Translations under genes and position numbers: made by a program
Notes under the pieces: model-generated
Told to the model about the DNA's origin: nothing
What the model saw: only the letters and a program-made list of their open reading frames with translations
The model's database searches: none
Shown here: positions 46,283 to 58,156 of the stretch, piece by piece
How positions within the stretch are numbered: position 1 is the stretch's first letter
Layout of the letters: every line of letters begins with the position of its first letter
Assembly (NCBI GenBank): GCA_029204225.1
Contig: CM055113.1
Span: 33,157,250-33,221,249 of the forward strand
Reading direction: 5' to 3'
Source: Diphasiastrum complanatum
Taxonomy: Eukaryota > Streptophyta > Lycopodiopsida > Lycopodiales > Lycopodiaceae
Length of the DNA: 64,000 nt

Positions 46283-46295
46283 GGTTCTGATACCA
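46283..46295 (-). promoter_or_regulatory. Copia primer binding site (variant)
   Basis: GGTTCTGATACCA on plus, i.e. TGGTATCAGAACC on minus, lies 25 bases before the gag ATG. The LTR edge TGCAAAATTT starts at 46,296. Confidence 0.75.
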
Positions 46296-47489
46296 TGCAA
46301 AATTTTAGGCGATTGTTTTTGTTTCGGGGGCAACTCTTCTTATCTGCACCTGTGTGTGTGGTGTCTAATTGGCTAGCTTGCGGAAATTTTGTTTTCAAGA
46401 TCCTAAGCAAACGACTACGAACCACAGACATTAAATCATTCTATCAAATGAAACCACATGAATAATGGAAAGATAGAATAGAAAAGAGAACTTGCATTTG
46501 TATTGGGCTAAAAGCATGGTTTGGTGGTACAACATGGACTTTCAAGGACACTACCTTTTCTGGGTAGAAATGCACTTTTGTATTGTTATACAGTATTTTT
46601 AGCTAATACCTTTGACTTGCCATTACTTTTTAGTTGTACCTCAAAAGTATGCCATGTAACATATGATTGGGCGCCTTCTAACGCACCAAACTCTGCTGAA
46701 ATTAGACTTACCACTAAAATGTAATATCATTTTTAATGTGGACTCAAAAAATTAATATTAATGAAATTCCCATACTTTTGACTTGCCATAACTTTTTAAT
46801 CATAGCTTGGAAGGATGTCATGTAACACATCATTGCAAAGCGCTTGGTCAAGCGCTTTGTAACGCACCAAACTCTGCTAAAATTGGACTTACCACTAAAA
46901 ACTTATGTCATTTTTAATGTGGATTCAAAACAATTATGAGTAATAAAATCCTCAAAAAGTAAAATGTACTACCAAAAGGTACAATGAAAAATGCTTGTCA
47001 CTCCTCTCACGAATTCGCTATGTTCTGCTCGTTGGCAGACTTTCATGCATAGCTGATAATGCTAACAGTATGCTAGCACTTAACTATCTCTCTCTCCTTG
47101 TTCATCTATCCATCTATCTTTAGTTCTGTAATCGATCCCTTACTTATCCCATCTGGGAAAATATCAAGATTACTTAATCAACAGTTTACAAGATAGGCTT
47201 AATGCTAAATTGCTGGTTAGTTATCCTCTGATGATGTTGCCTTTGGTGGCTGAGCGTGACAGTACAAGACTCCACGCTCGTTGAGCTGCCAACTATTAGC
47301 TCAACTTGTCTCGTCTTCATCATTTGGTTGCAGGGACAAACCTCAAATACTTTTCCTTCGGCCTTTGCCTCGTCTTCGGTCTTCGTCTTTTCTTCTTCCT
47401 TTGGTTCGTCTTCAAACTTCGGGACTTTGGGAAAGGCCAGGGAATGGTTGCAAGAGTTCACCATTTCCAACTAGGACATTCAATTCCAA
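46296..47489. other. Probable Copia LTR, then non-coding sequence
   Basis: The left part should be the minus-strand LTR belonging to the primer site; its outer end was not found. A ~160-bp tandem duplication (46,610-46,750 and 46,773-46,935) shares CTTTTGACTTGCCAT, GTAACGCACCAAACTCTGCT and TCATTTTTAATGTGGA. No gene recognised. Confidence 0.45.
46836..46859. repeat. Perfect short palindrome
   Basis: CAAAGCGCTTG-GT-CAAGCGCTTTG is an 11-bp perfect inverted repeat with a two-base spacer, inside the second unit of the tandem duplication and absent from the first. Confidence 0.85.
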
Positions 47490-47843
47490 AGTTGATAAAG
47501 GCTCAACCTGCTTTATTGAAATGAATCTGAATGTGAGAAATGAACTACAATTCACCACTCTATATAGTGAATTTTAGGGCTTTGGCCTCAAATCCTATTG
47601 ACTAGTTTCCACCTCCCTTATTATTTGAAATTTGAAATTTTGGGAAACTTTTCTTATTCACTAACTTGACTATTAGGCCTTACAACATTAAATTTCAGCA
47701 AAAAGACCTAAAGTTCTTTTATTAACTTCTAACTAATCAAATAATTATGTGATCATCGAGTTGGACTCACACATGCAGGGTGTCAAATCCCTCACTTATT
47801 AACTAGGGTTAGGGTTGTCTTGGGATCCGCAGACCCTCTAACA
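47490..47843 (-). mobile_element. Ty3/Gypsy LTR fragment, minus strand
   Basis: Reverse complement of the LTR at 22,539, with AACTAGGGTTAGGGTTG, ACTTGACTATTAGGCC and CCTGCTTTATTGAAATG. Its start is TGTTAGAGGGTC on minus (plus ...CCTCTAACA at 47,843). Confidence 0.7.
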
Positions 47844-48559
47844 GACATCTCTCATTATTGTGTCTTTGTTGGTCTATAGCTTGGGGGCTAGATCTGTTTC
47901 AATCTAGATTGGTTTGGTAGGTTTGAGCCATCATCCATTTCCAGTGTTTCTCTTGTTTAAGCATCCTAGTATTGATCCTCGGAGTCGGTCTCGAAAGAAG
48001 GATTATTACCATCATATGTGTGGAATATAGTTCATATGAAAAGAATATCTTGACATTTTAGAATGTTGAGATATCGATACGATTCGTGAAAAAGCCAAAC
48101 TAAATCTTGGGCATTACTTAGTAGAAATAAGTTCCTTAGAGGCAATTCTGATCTATGAATTAATATGCCTAGATATGTATACAATGTGAAAGGTTCTTGA
48201 GAATTAGTGTACAACTTATATCTCTAATCCTAGGAGATACTACTTAGTTATTTGGATTTCAAACTAGGCATGAGTAGAATTAAAGTGAGCCCCTCGCTAA
48301 TGAAGCCATAACAACCACCTCTAATAAAAAAAAATTGATGGTTTCAAAACATCATTTACCACCAATGATCCGCAACAAGATGAAATAGAGGCCTTGGGAA
48401 AATTTAATGTTAGCTTGATATTAAATGTACTATCTTGAGTATGGTTATTTAACCACTCAAGTCATTTTGTAGCTAGCATTTTCATATACATTTCTATTAA
48501 ACTTGTGGTAAAGGCAAAGCACTTCAGAACTCAAATTTAGGCCAAACACAAAGTAATTC
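47844..48559. other. No gene recognised
   Basis: AT-rich stretch between a Gypsy LTR and the LRX copy 3 upstream block. Only short frames. Confidence 0.45.
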
Positions 48560-49719
48560 ACTTTGAACATTGTGCCTAGAAAGGAGAGGAATGGTCAATT
48601 TTAGATGTAAAATCCAATGAAGGGCAAATACGTACGGAGGTACTAGAGCCAAAGTCCATTAATCAATTGGTTTGATAGATTAAAATTGAAAAATCAACAT
48701 TCCATAGTCAAATTCTAATTATAGGAAATTGAGGCGGCAAGTCGAAGATTGAAAAGTAAAGAATGTTAGGAGAATAAATAACATATATTAAAAGGAAAGT
48801 TGAAACCATTGCAATTTGATGATTGGAAAGTAAAAAAAATCAGCTCCATTGGAAGAAATGGCATAAAAAAATAACTAGTCATGTGATGTATTACCTGTTC
48901 TCTCACTAATGTAATCCTAGCATCCAGTGTCCCCTATGGACTAGGTAGCGGGCGTGAGCAGGCCCGCTACCGTGTATAGCAGGCAGCCTTCACGCACCGA
49001 GCCGCCCTGTGGCGAGGTGCGTTGAAGGCTGCCTTTACAGAGTGTAGCAGGCCTGCTCACGGCCCGCTATCAGGCATAATTAAAGTTTTGGCCCTTCAAC
49101 AAAGCGCTATGGCTCTGGACATCTGTGTTCAGAGCCTATCAAAATGGGACACCTGTCCACTGCAAGCCCAAACATCAATTACAGTGCCTGGCCGGCGGCT
49201 GACAGTGAGTGAGGAGAAGTATTTTGCACCAGCACCCACCACCCAATACTTGCTTGCAAGACGTGCTCTCCTCATTCACGTTGTCACTTGCACGTGCTCC
49301 TAATTCACGTTGTCACTTGTATGGATGGAATGTAAAAATTTAATGCACGAAAGAGTGATCGAGAGATCTGTGATGATATTTGATGGAGTAGGATCGTCAG
49401 GATGGCTATGATCATGGGCTGGAGTCTGGATTTAGACTTTTTTGTGAGGAATCAATAACCCAATAAGGTGATACAAAGATCCATCAGATATTCGAGCAAT
49501 ACAGCCGCGAAATATACGTAAAAGAAAGAAGAGATGGAGCAGCAGCTGCCAGCAAGAGATCATTTGCATCAAAGTTGAGACTACATGCACTTTCCAATTT
49601 TACTCCAGACACATGGACTTGTCAGCCACTGCGGCAAAATTAAAGAATGGCATATCAAATGTTGAGGTTTTTGCAGTCTGATAACTTGCGTTTACTAATC
49701 TGATTACAAGCAAGCGATA
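48560..49719 (+). promoter_or_regulatory. Upstream block of LRX copy 3
   Basis: Shares with copy 2 AAGTCCATTAATCAATTGGTT, ATCGTCAGGATGGCTA, CCCAATAAGGTGATA, ATCCATCAGATATTCGAGCA and CTTGTCAGCCACTGC. A ~300-bp segment (about 48,890-49,200) absent from copy 2 carries a GC-rich foldback. A tandem duplication of ~30 bases lies at 49,262-49,321 (CGTGCTC...ATTCACGTTGTCACTTG, twice). Confidence 0.62.
48944..49072. repeat. 130-bp GC-rich foldback in LRX copy 3 promoter
   Basis: Imperfect arms of about 55 bases face each other around the 17-base loop at 48,999-49,015. Arm cores are TAGCGGGCGTGAGCAGGCC / GGCCTGCTCACGGCCCGCTA and GGCAGCCTTCACGCACC / GGTGCGTTGAAGGCTGCC. Base composition contrasts sharply with the AT-rich surroundings, suggesting a foldback/MITE-type insertion. 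A small-RNA hairpin is an alternative. Confidence 0.78.
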
Positions 49720-50826
49720 ATGAGAGGAGGGGGCATGACATCAGGTCTTCTTCGGCTGCAACTGATCTCTTTATCGGCGGTGTTTTTTTTTTGTACAGGA
49801 TTAAGCACGTCACCAGTGCCTCCGAATCCTGCCGAAAATCCGAGTCTTCAAAATGCATTTGTGGCACTGCAGGCATGGAAGAAAGTGATTACAAGGGATC
49901 CTCACAACGTCACAGGTTCATGGGTTGGCGCAGACGTTTGCACCTATCGAGGTGTGTTCTGCTCACCTCCTCCTGACGCCAAGTTTGAGACGGTGGTGAG
50001 CGGCATTGACCTTAATCATGCGCGGCTTGCAGGAGTTTTTCCAATGGAGCTTGGCCTGCTCATATACATTGCTATCTTTCATGTCAACTCCAACTTTTTT
50101 CAAGGTACTATTCCTTCTAGCTTCAAATGTCTGACGCTTCTTTTTGAGCTTGATGTGAGCAATAATATGCTCTCCGGAAGCTTCCCTTCCGTGGTTTTGG
50201 AGCTGCCGAGCATAAAATACTTGGACTTACGATTCAACCACTTTGGAGGACCCCTCCCTGGTGGTCTTTTCACTATGCCACTTGATGCTATCTTTGTCAA
50301 TGACAATAATTTTTATGGCATCATTCCATCGAACCTTGGTTGTTCTGCTGTGTCGGTGGTTAATTTCGCAAACAATCATTTTCACGGTGCTATTCCGGAC
50401 AGTATTGGAAAGATGGCCACAACTTTGAACGAGATACTTTTCATCAACAACAAGTTTTCCGGTTGCATACCCCAACCGGTAGCTAGCTTAAATCAGCTCA
50501 ATGTCTTAGATGTGGGCACCAACAGATTATCGGGGTTACTTTCTGATTCTCTAGGCCTCCTAAGAAACCTTCGTATCCTCAATGTGGCGAATAATTTTTT
50601 TACGGGAATCATCCCTATTTCCATATGTAGCCTTCCTAAGCTTACCAACTTTACCTGCACCAATAATTACTTCATCAAGGTTAGTCCTCCGTGCCTGAGA
50701 TTGCCTTCCGCGGGAGTCATATTCAACGACGTTGCAAATTGCATTCCAAACCAGCCACTTCCAAGGCTGCTTAAACAATGCCTGGCATTTCTCTTGCAGC
50801 CACTCTCTTGCCGGCTGACGATTTGA
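49720..50826 (+). CDS. LRX-like leucine-rich repeat protein without extensin tail (copy 3)
   Basis: Intact single-exon frame of 368 residues, collinear with copy 2 apart from one residue near position 31 (SPVPPNP versus TPPPNP). It has a signal peptide (LLRLQLISLSAVFFF), an LRX cap with GADVCTYRGVFC, about ten LRRs (for example LDLRFNHFGGPLPGGLF and LDVGTNRLSGLLSDSLG) and a C-terminal cysteine module NCIPNQPLPRLLKQC ending PLSCRLTI. Several changes hit predicted LRR surface positions (NLGDSSVSVAN to NLGCSAVSVVN; SICSLPNL to SICSLPKL). There is no extensin domain. It is probably a secreted wall protein like copy 2. Its promoter differs by a foldback insertion, so expression may differ. Confidence 0.92.
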   Translation: MRGGGMTSGLLRLQLISLSAVFFFCTGLSTSPVPPNPAENPSLQNAFVALQAWKKVITRDPHNVTGSWVGADVCTYRGVFCSPPPDAKFETVVSGIDLNHARLAGVFPMELGLLIYIAIFHVNSNFFQGTIPSSFKCLTLLFELDVSNNMLSGSFPSVVLELPSIKYLDLRFNHFGGPLPGGLFTMPLDAIFVNDNNFYGIIPSNLGCSAVSVVNFANNHFHGAIPDSIGKMATTLNEILFINNKFSGCIPQPVASLNQLNVLDVGTNRLSGLLSDSLGLLRNLRILNVANNFFTGIIPISICSLPKLTNFTCTNNYFIKVSPPCLRLPSAGVIFNDVANCIPNQPLPRLLKQCLAFLLQPLSCRLTI

Positions 50827-51370
50827 CAAACTGATCAGACTTGTATAACAGAGCTGCTTTAGATAGAATTTGTTACACAGACAGCTGCTTTAGATATGAT
50901 TTGTTTCATAGAATAACAGAGTACGTTGAAATAAGCCAAGGACGTGTTGACGTAGCTGTTAGTTGGAAAGCATCATGCAGCTCCACTCGGTTAATTTGTT
51001 TCATCAAAAAGGTAAAGAGCTTCCATTGAAGCAGCTAAATGTGAGGTTTCATGCAATTGCTTCTATTGGAATTATCTAAAATCCCGGTCTGCTTTTCTCC
51101 CCAATTTGTTAACAGCTACATCTAGTTCACCTTCTTTGTGCTTTAAAATTAGAGTGGACCATGAACTTCAAAGTTTCTTCACCAATATACAACAAAAATT
51201 AACAAAACGAAGGGAATAAGAGACACTTAATGGGAAATGCTTTCTGGTACTATCAGCCTGTGGGATAATAAAGAATCTAGCTCAGGTGAGTGAGCTCAAC
51301 TCAAGCATGATACAACAACTCAGCACATGTGGGAAGGTCTTAGTGCATAGTGACTAATTTCTCAACACAA
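50827..51370 (+). repeat. 3' flank shared by LRX copies 3 and 2
   Basis: Counterpart of 35,878-36,350, with ACTGATCAGACTTGTATAA after the stop, GGAAAGCATCATGCAGCTCC and AAAGAGCTTCCATTGAAGC. Order is conserved, with small indels. Confidence 0.65.
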
Positions 51371-51694
51371 GATGGTGGAGTTCTAAGTTGCCCTATATAA
51401 TTCAGGGCTTTTCAGCAAAAATTGTCCCTTGGAGTGACAAGAGATGCCATGTGGCTATGCGAGTAATGATAATTAATCAGGTTCTTGACAACCACCTCTT
51501 AATCAATTAATTAGATCGCTATTCTGAAGGTTCAAAATCAGTTATTTCTAGAAATTATTTGGAAACAAGAAACAAAGATAGCAAAGAATAATGTTTCTTC
51601 TCTTGAAGTGACAACCCAGGTTATCTCTAGCGTACTTGTCGCTTATAACTTATCTTTGTCACAGGAAAGTATCCCATGTGAAGAAACCGAAGCA

Positions 51695-51752
<58 letters not shown>

Positions 51753-53296
51753 TCCAGGCAACTTGGAAGGTGTGAAGAACGAACTTACACAGCATAATTC
51801 AGGCAAAATCAGAAACTAGAATCATTCACACAATGAATTGCAAAAAATGTATCAACAACTGACACCAAAAAAGCATATAGCATTAATCCCCAAAACGCAG
51901 ACATACATATACCCTATTTGTGTTACATGCAGCCAAGATTATGTATATACACACTTTAAGACTGCATGCCATCACGAACTACATTAACTAACTAGTATAT
52001 ATCAATCTTTATGCTGAAACTTGGCTTGAATTGACTTGTGGTGCTCAACTGTATGTCCATGACATCACTAATCGCATGCATCTGAAAGCTGGCACTCACT
52101 TCAACTGAAAAGGAAAGTCTTGATAACATTTCAAGCACTGAGCTGAGAGGACTTAGTGAGAATTCTTTGGAATTTGAATTGAAAAAAAAAAAACATATAA
52201 TTTATTTTAAGTGTTTTCAAAATTTGTGGATTTACTATAACGGCTTCAAATGTATTCTGCGAGTTATTTTCATGGAAGTTGATTTAGACTATCAAAATAC
52301 CATAAATGTATGTATATTTTGCTTATTTTGAATACTTTTAAATTTAAAGCTTTTATTAAAAATTTATTTATTTTTGACATTTTACAAGGTTTTTGCATAT
52401 TGTTTGCAAAAAAAAAATTGTGGTTTTTGGAAAGAATTTCATGAAAAATCATGTTTTTGGCAAAAATTAAAAAATCATAAAACAGTTACCCATTTTTAGG
52501 ATATTGTTCCATTTCAAAATATTTCATGTTAAGTGTATTTGTACCAAGAAGCATTTAGGACAAGTCCAAAAGAAATTGTAGATAGTCCTGGACTATAATT
52601 ATTTGTTTCTTTAACTTTTGAACATTGATTTCCAATGTAAGGTGACATCTCACCCACTGGATTCATGTAAATTGAGGTTACATGAAGGTGACGTTACTAG
52701 ATTGGAGAAAATCAGGCCAATAGGAAAATTTATCGCTTAGGGTACTTTCAAAGACAAATACAGTTGTTATGTCCATGGCCAGTAAGTAGGATTCAATATA
52801 CTCCTAGCCTTGGATACACGGTACTCCAGTAAATCAAGCTGTTAGTTATGCCACGTCATACTGGATGTGACCTGAAAGTAACTAATATCCTTGTGAGGCC
52901 CAGAACACACTAAATGGACTTTAGACAAGGTATGAGACAGTGTATATATGTGTAGAGTTATCAATAGCAATTCTATGAATAGGTGGTCCATGCTTAGGAC
53001 TCTATTCTAGGTGAATCTATGTATAGGGAACTTAGGGCTATGCATGGCTATGTGCCTAGGTTGCTTTTGGCTCTATATATTGAGGCCAAACTCGTCTCAC
53101 TCCTCATTGTGATCATGGATTCATTGCCAAGGTTTCACTCTACATTCATGCTTCTTATTCCTTGGCTTGGGGGTGAAGCTTCTAACGGTTGATTGGTTGC
53201 TTCTACTTGGTTGGGTGGTTGCTCCATAGTGTGTTTTCCATTGTGTGTTATCTTAGAGAACTTTTCTTATAATAGTACTTATCTTCAGGTGATATA
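51371..53296. other. No gene recognised; (GA)n at 51,698-51,750
   Basis: AT-rich, with a 53-base GA tract and no coding motif. Short homopolymers occur near 52,180 and 52,410. Confidence 0.5.
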
Positions 53297-53700
53297 AATT
53301 ACTTTTTCTTCTACCTTGAGTGATCAGGGTACTGTTGCATGCTTCGTCAGAAAACATCACATGCACCCCTGCATCAGCTATTCTTGCCACTGAAAGCAAT
53401 TCCTGTTGTAGTGTAGGCACGAACAGAACATCTTCGAGTCGTCTGTCTCTGCCATTGGTGTTGAGCCACAGTGAACCAATACCGTTCACTTGATGTTTGG
53501 ATTAATCTCCAAGAACAATGAATCTTGAAGGATCTGCACTTCTAAAATCAGACATAATTCGTTTTGATGTCACGAAGTGTGAGGTGGCTCCTGAATCTAG
53601 GATCACCTCATGTGTGTCAGATGTTGACACTGCACACACATCTGCACAAATATAGGTGGTTGAACAATTTCTGTTCGATCTCTCTTTCCCATTTTCAAGC
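53297..53700 (-). pseudogene. Copia protease fragment
   Basis: Minus-strand translation has an intact protease motif VILDSGATSHFVTSKR, then, across a stop, NGIGSLWLNTNGRDRRLEDV, LFVPTLQQELLSVARI and SNLYHLK. It is the only Copia protease in the window with the normal D-S-G triad. Gag and the rest of pol are missing. Confidence 0.82.
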
Positions 53701-53944
53701 TCTCAAGAGTCCTCGACATAGGACAAACTATTGTTTGTTCTTCTGTCTGTTCTGTGCTCGTCAGAGTGAGGGCTAAAAGCTAACAAAGCTTTGGTAATAG
53801 AAATGTTTTGTTTCTTTAGATACTGTGTTGATTAAGGTTCAATCATACTTGGATGCAAATGTGATACAAGGTGCATGTGATGTTTCTGGAATTAGCATAA
53901 ATGCTTATTCTACTTTTTTTAGAATAGTTAAAGAAGATTTTTCC

Positions 53945-55397
53945 CAGTGATGGTAAAGAAAACTTATCTTCCGCGTCCATATCGGGTAAGACTAGTAAGA
54001 AATTATTTTAATGACGGAATGTTCAAAGTAGTTGGCCAACCACTTCATATAACTGAATTACAAATCAAAATATGGCGACCTCAATTACAACGATTGCAAT
54101 AATATTTTCCTTGATATTGAAAATGTTCTAAAATACATTATTCGATTCTATAAACTAGACGAACATCAAGTAAATGGAAAGATCATTTTTGTAATAAAAT
54201 TGCATGAATCTAAAATCATCAAAGATCAAAAGTTGGAACTAGTGAGTGTCACTTTGATGAACAAGATTTTAGATACAGATGATCGAACGTTTAGTATTCA
54301 ATCGAAAAATCACATATGGTGGTTGGCGGCATTCCAGGTATACATTTCAATTTTCATTTAGAATATCGTTATTAATATTTCATACCTTGCCAGTTTTTAT
54401 TGACATGTCATGCATTACTTGCTTCTCTACAGGTCTTGAAAGAGGACCATAAAATACTTTCATGGATATTTTCAAAAACAAATTATGGCGAGATTATAAA
54501 GAGACATTTGTAGGGTGAGAAATTTACAGTCGAGAACCATGAAAGTTTTCAAATTCAATGGCATCTTGCAGAGGATTTGAAAACATTAACATGTATGTAT
54601 AATGTCTGTCATGGGGCAACATCAAAACATCCATGTCTTTATTGCATGAAGGATTGCTACTATATGAATTTGGGATATGATAAGTGTTCTGCCAATTCCA
54701 TTAAAAAATGTTCACATATACACGTTGCAAGCTGAGGCTCGTATTATTAAAAAACTTATATATTCTACTAGAATGGAATCATAAACCAGAGTCTGTGGCT
54801 AAAACAGCAATTAGGAGGCTGAAAATAGTTATGTCAAATGCAGGACTACATAAAGGGAATGTCACGATTGAAAAAAGTGACAGACTCTCTGGGAAAAAAA
54901 GAAACGTTTCTAATAAGCCATCAATTGGAGGTGCTAAAGCAAGAAGATTCTTATCCAATCACACATGCAAAAAATCAAGTGTCAGATGCAAAATTTGGAG
55001 AGAAATTGTTCAAGCCACACGAACACTGGAAGGAAATAATCGAGTGGAAAAGAGACAAGTGTGGACCAACTTAGACAAACTCATAGGTGTTATTAGGAAA
55101 GAAAACCTATCATCAGAAGATATGAGGATTTTGCAAAATCATTGCACCACATTTGTAAAATCTGTATATAATTGTTGGAGAAAAGACAACGTTACTCATT
55201 ACATGGTGCTAATCTATATCATTATCTGGTACTTATCTCATTCAGGCTTATATTTTTTTTACTGATGTAACTAATCAAAACTATTGTTTGTAACACATCC
55301 TTCTTCATTATGCAACTTATTTTGCAAAGGAATATGGGAGCTTAAGTATCTGGTCATCACAAGGCATGAAAAAATCTCATTGGCAAGCAAGGGGTGT
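53945..55397 (+). pseudogene. Unrecognised repeat-encoded gene (copy 2), longer but broken
   Basis: Exon pieces: TYLPRPYRVRLVRNYFNDGMF near 53,950 (in part); VSVTLMNKILDT to IWWLAAFQ ending at 54,337; a 95-base GT-AG intron (54,338-54,432); then LKEDHKILSWIFSKTNYGEI, a stop near 54,513, WHLAEDLKTLTCMYNVCHG and ATSKHPCLYCMKD. The region 54,708-55,205 matches copy 1: NKPSIGGAKARRFLSNH and VTHYM. The next exon, HILLHYATYFAKEYGSLS...HWQARG, is cut at 55,397 by a Copia LTR. The splice acceptor before HILLHY has lost its AG. A Cys pair (CLYC) hints at a zinc-binding or transposase-like protein; no family assigned. Confidence 0.5.
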
Positions 55398-55850
55398 AGG
55401 AAAATATTCTGAATTCTCCCTCAAAGAATACGATGAAAGTTTGAATAAATCAAACTAATATTAGTGTCTTCAATCGGGTCCGATTCTGGTTTATGTACTA
55501 ATAGAGCAGTTTTTACCTTGATTGAATAAAACATGCAAAATTAAGAGATATATTATGTGAGTGTGATAGACAATTTTAGACATTCAGAATAACTGATAAA
55601 ATCATGTGTTGAAAAACTTTGATCAAAAGCAAATTTTTATAATTTTGATTCTGATTCTTCAATATATATCTCTTGTTGCCTTGTTGCTCTTGTTGGTCTA
55701 TTGTGTTACAACGAGTAGTGCACATGTATTTATATTATTACAAGATAGATCTATTGGCCTTCTTCCTTCTGTAATAGATGATCTAACCGTTAAGATGGTT
55801 GATATTCAACAAACATTCCATTTCTAGACTCAAAAATGTTCTGTTTCCAG
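55398..55850 (-). mobile_element. Copia LTR (truncated), same family as 10,939-11,862
   Basis: It starts TGTAGGAAAATATTC and shares GATGAAAGTTTGAATAAATC, GTGTCTTCAATCGGG and ACAACGAGTAGTGCACATGT with the LTR at 10,939. The palindromic 18-mer array of the other copy is absent. It is inserted in the unknown gene (copy 2). Confidence 0.75.
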
Positions 55851-56100
55851 ACACAATCCTTCGAATAACACAGTGCATAGTCTTTTGTTTTCTGGAGATA
55901 TTGTAGTACTCTCTTCGCCAAATTCCAATGCAACGATCCTGAGTTTTGATTAAATTGGCTCAGCCTGTATACTGCAAATGCTATATCAGGTCTGGTGTTG
56001 TCTGCAAGATATAACAATGATCCAATCAGTCAACGATAGGGTTATTTGCAAGGTTATGTTCATAAGGCAGCATCAAATAGCCGCCTATTACATCGTATAC
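55851..56100 (-). pseudogene. Copia RT/RNase H junction fragment
   Basis: Minus-strand translation includes TRPDIAFAVYRLSQFNQ, HWNLAKRVLQYLQKTKDYA and, upstream, PYEHNLANNPI, corresponding to the end of RT and the start of RNase H. It is joined directly to the LTR, so the rest of RNase H and the polypurine tract are deleted. Confidence 0.8.
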
Positions 56101-57937
56101 CATGACTAAAGACGAACATCTTTCCGGAACCAGAGCCATCGTTATATCACCACGCTAATATCGCTTACAAACCACTACTGCTCGGCACGGGCATCCTTAA
56201 AGAACGTCAATTGGGATTGTAAGAGTGCATTATATGAGATCTAATTTCTGGTCAATTGTATTTTATTTCACTATACTAACTAGGTTCCACACAATACTAA
56301 CTAGGTTTATTTTTCTGAATAGAGGAGGAAGATGTTTAAGATAAATAACCATCTGGAATAGCAATACTGCCACAGGCAAATGGTATTGTGTTACGACTGA
56401 CCCTCCTATGGTGTCTATATAGCTGGTTTCTATGGCACTTACTGTTTCTATAGCATCATCTGAGTATTTCTGGTCATCTTGTGTGGATCAGCACTTGAAT
56501 AATGAATTGCTTTTGTGACTATACAGAGGCAAATCCATTGTGAGCTGCTGAAACGTGCAACCCAACCTAGCTACATGGCCTCTTCTCTTGAACCAAACTA
56601 GCCTTTGCTTACCAAACTAGCCTTTGCTTTATACACTATGCTCAGAAGCACCACTACAAAACTACAAAGAGCTTGAATGTGCTTTAATTTAAGCGAACAA
56701 CATCAATCTACAACTATTTTCTGAAGAACAATGCTTGATCTAAAGGCATTAATTAGAAAGCTAACTGTGATCAGCAATCATAAACCCAAATACTGTTGCC
56801 TCAAGATGGAAGCTTGCTCCACAAGCTTTTAGAAAAAACTAACTATGACAATAATTGTGCCCGTGTGCGAATGCTGATCTCATTGTCTCTCTCTCTCTAT
56901 CCTTCAACCAAATCGTTACAAAGTGTTCATAAGATGCAGTCCTTAACAAGTATTTATAAGATGCAAACTCATATTTTGTCTTTAGATATTGATAGCTAAT
57001 CTTAATATTTAAAGTGGACGGAAATTCAAGCATTCGAAGCAACATAATGTAGAAAAAAATGTAGAATCTGGCTATCAAAAAGGCAACATAATCATTCATG
57101 AATCTTAGTGTAGGAAGACACAGTGGAGTCTTGAAGTCTAAGTGATTGCTGCAATAAGTTCACATGCTTCAGTTTGATGTTTCATATGTAGCTATTTATG
57201 TGTAGAAAGAGGCTTTAAAGTAGCTCAATAGTTAGTTGCAATTTCTATTACCAAAATTACGTGAGCTTGTGATTGATTCCATGTTTCACACAATGATTCG
57301 AGTTTAGATCTCTCGAATATAAATTGCCACATGAACATTCATCATTATTGCAGATGGTGAAGATTCTGGTGTCATGCGATACTTTTGATCTAGAGATCAT
57401 TGGTCTTTTTGATAGGGTATTACTGGTCGTGTTAGTAGCATCCTATGGATGATATACTACGTGCAGAATATTATGAATTTCACCAATCTTCTGGATTCAA
57501 GATTCCAGACATTGCTATTGTCAATTTGGACAGTGAAGTCCTTATAAATAATATTTTGAGTGTATACGATAAACACTCATTTCTAGTTGCGGATAACATG
57601 TTAAGCGTTATAAATATATTTGTTTTTGCTAAGTACTTAGAAGACGTAGGTGTTGATAATGTTGTGGATTGAGGTTCCACTCTTTTGTCGTAGACATCAA
57701 TTATTTTGTGTATGAAGGATTTGGATTCTGAAATAGCATGGAGTTAAAGGCCTTAATTTGTGTAATAAAGTTCAATGCGAAAATATGCATGAAGAGTGCC
57801 ATAAATAAATAATTTGTTTTGCAAACCATTTAAGTCGTTTTGATTAGATCATGGATGCATGGATAATAATTTGTTGTTTGTGATTTGGATGCATGTAGCG
57901 TGTAACTGTGTCTTTCTACATACATAGTTTTGTTAGA
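56101..57937. other. No gene recognised
   Basis: The longest frame (57,445-57,672, 75 codons) has no recognisable motif. A short (CT)n lies at about 56,885-56,898. Confidence 0.45.
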
Positions 57938-58151
57938 TGGCAGATAAAAGCGGTGTAAGCAATATTACTCCGGAGTGTGTACGCAATAATTTTCGTACAA
58001 TCTCTGGAGAATGAAATGGTGCCCGAAAAAAAGACAAGCTTAAATCGTAGTAGACAAGCTAAAAGAAGAGCTTTGCATTTAGATAGAGCTAGTAGTGTTT
58101 TAGAAGTTACATGTGGACCATCATTGACAATAGATTGCAAAAACGCAGATC
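57938..58151 (+). pseudogene. Basic protein fragment, left of the Gypsy insertion
   Basis: The translation, with one frameshift, gives NITPECVRNNFRTIS and then NRSRQAKRRALHLDRASS. After removing the retroelement and one target copy, the frame runs on into 63,816-63,970, where a similar module TTPEHVRTNQ...RRLNRRRMAKRRNLAL appears. Short Arg-rich repeats like these occur near the N-terminus of some Helitron proteins, but I cannot assign the family. Confidence 0.35.
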
Positions 58152-58156
58152 GATGT
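58152..58156. repeat. Target site duplication, left
   Basis: GATGT, identical to 63,816-63,820. Confidence 0.9.

Noticed and set aside
48944-49072. Annotated microRNA gene
   Set aside because: The foldback is long with large GC-rich arms and no homology to a miRNA that I recognise; an inserted foldback element is simpler.
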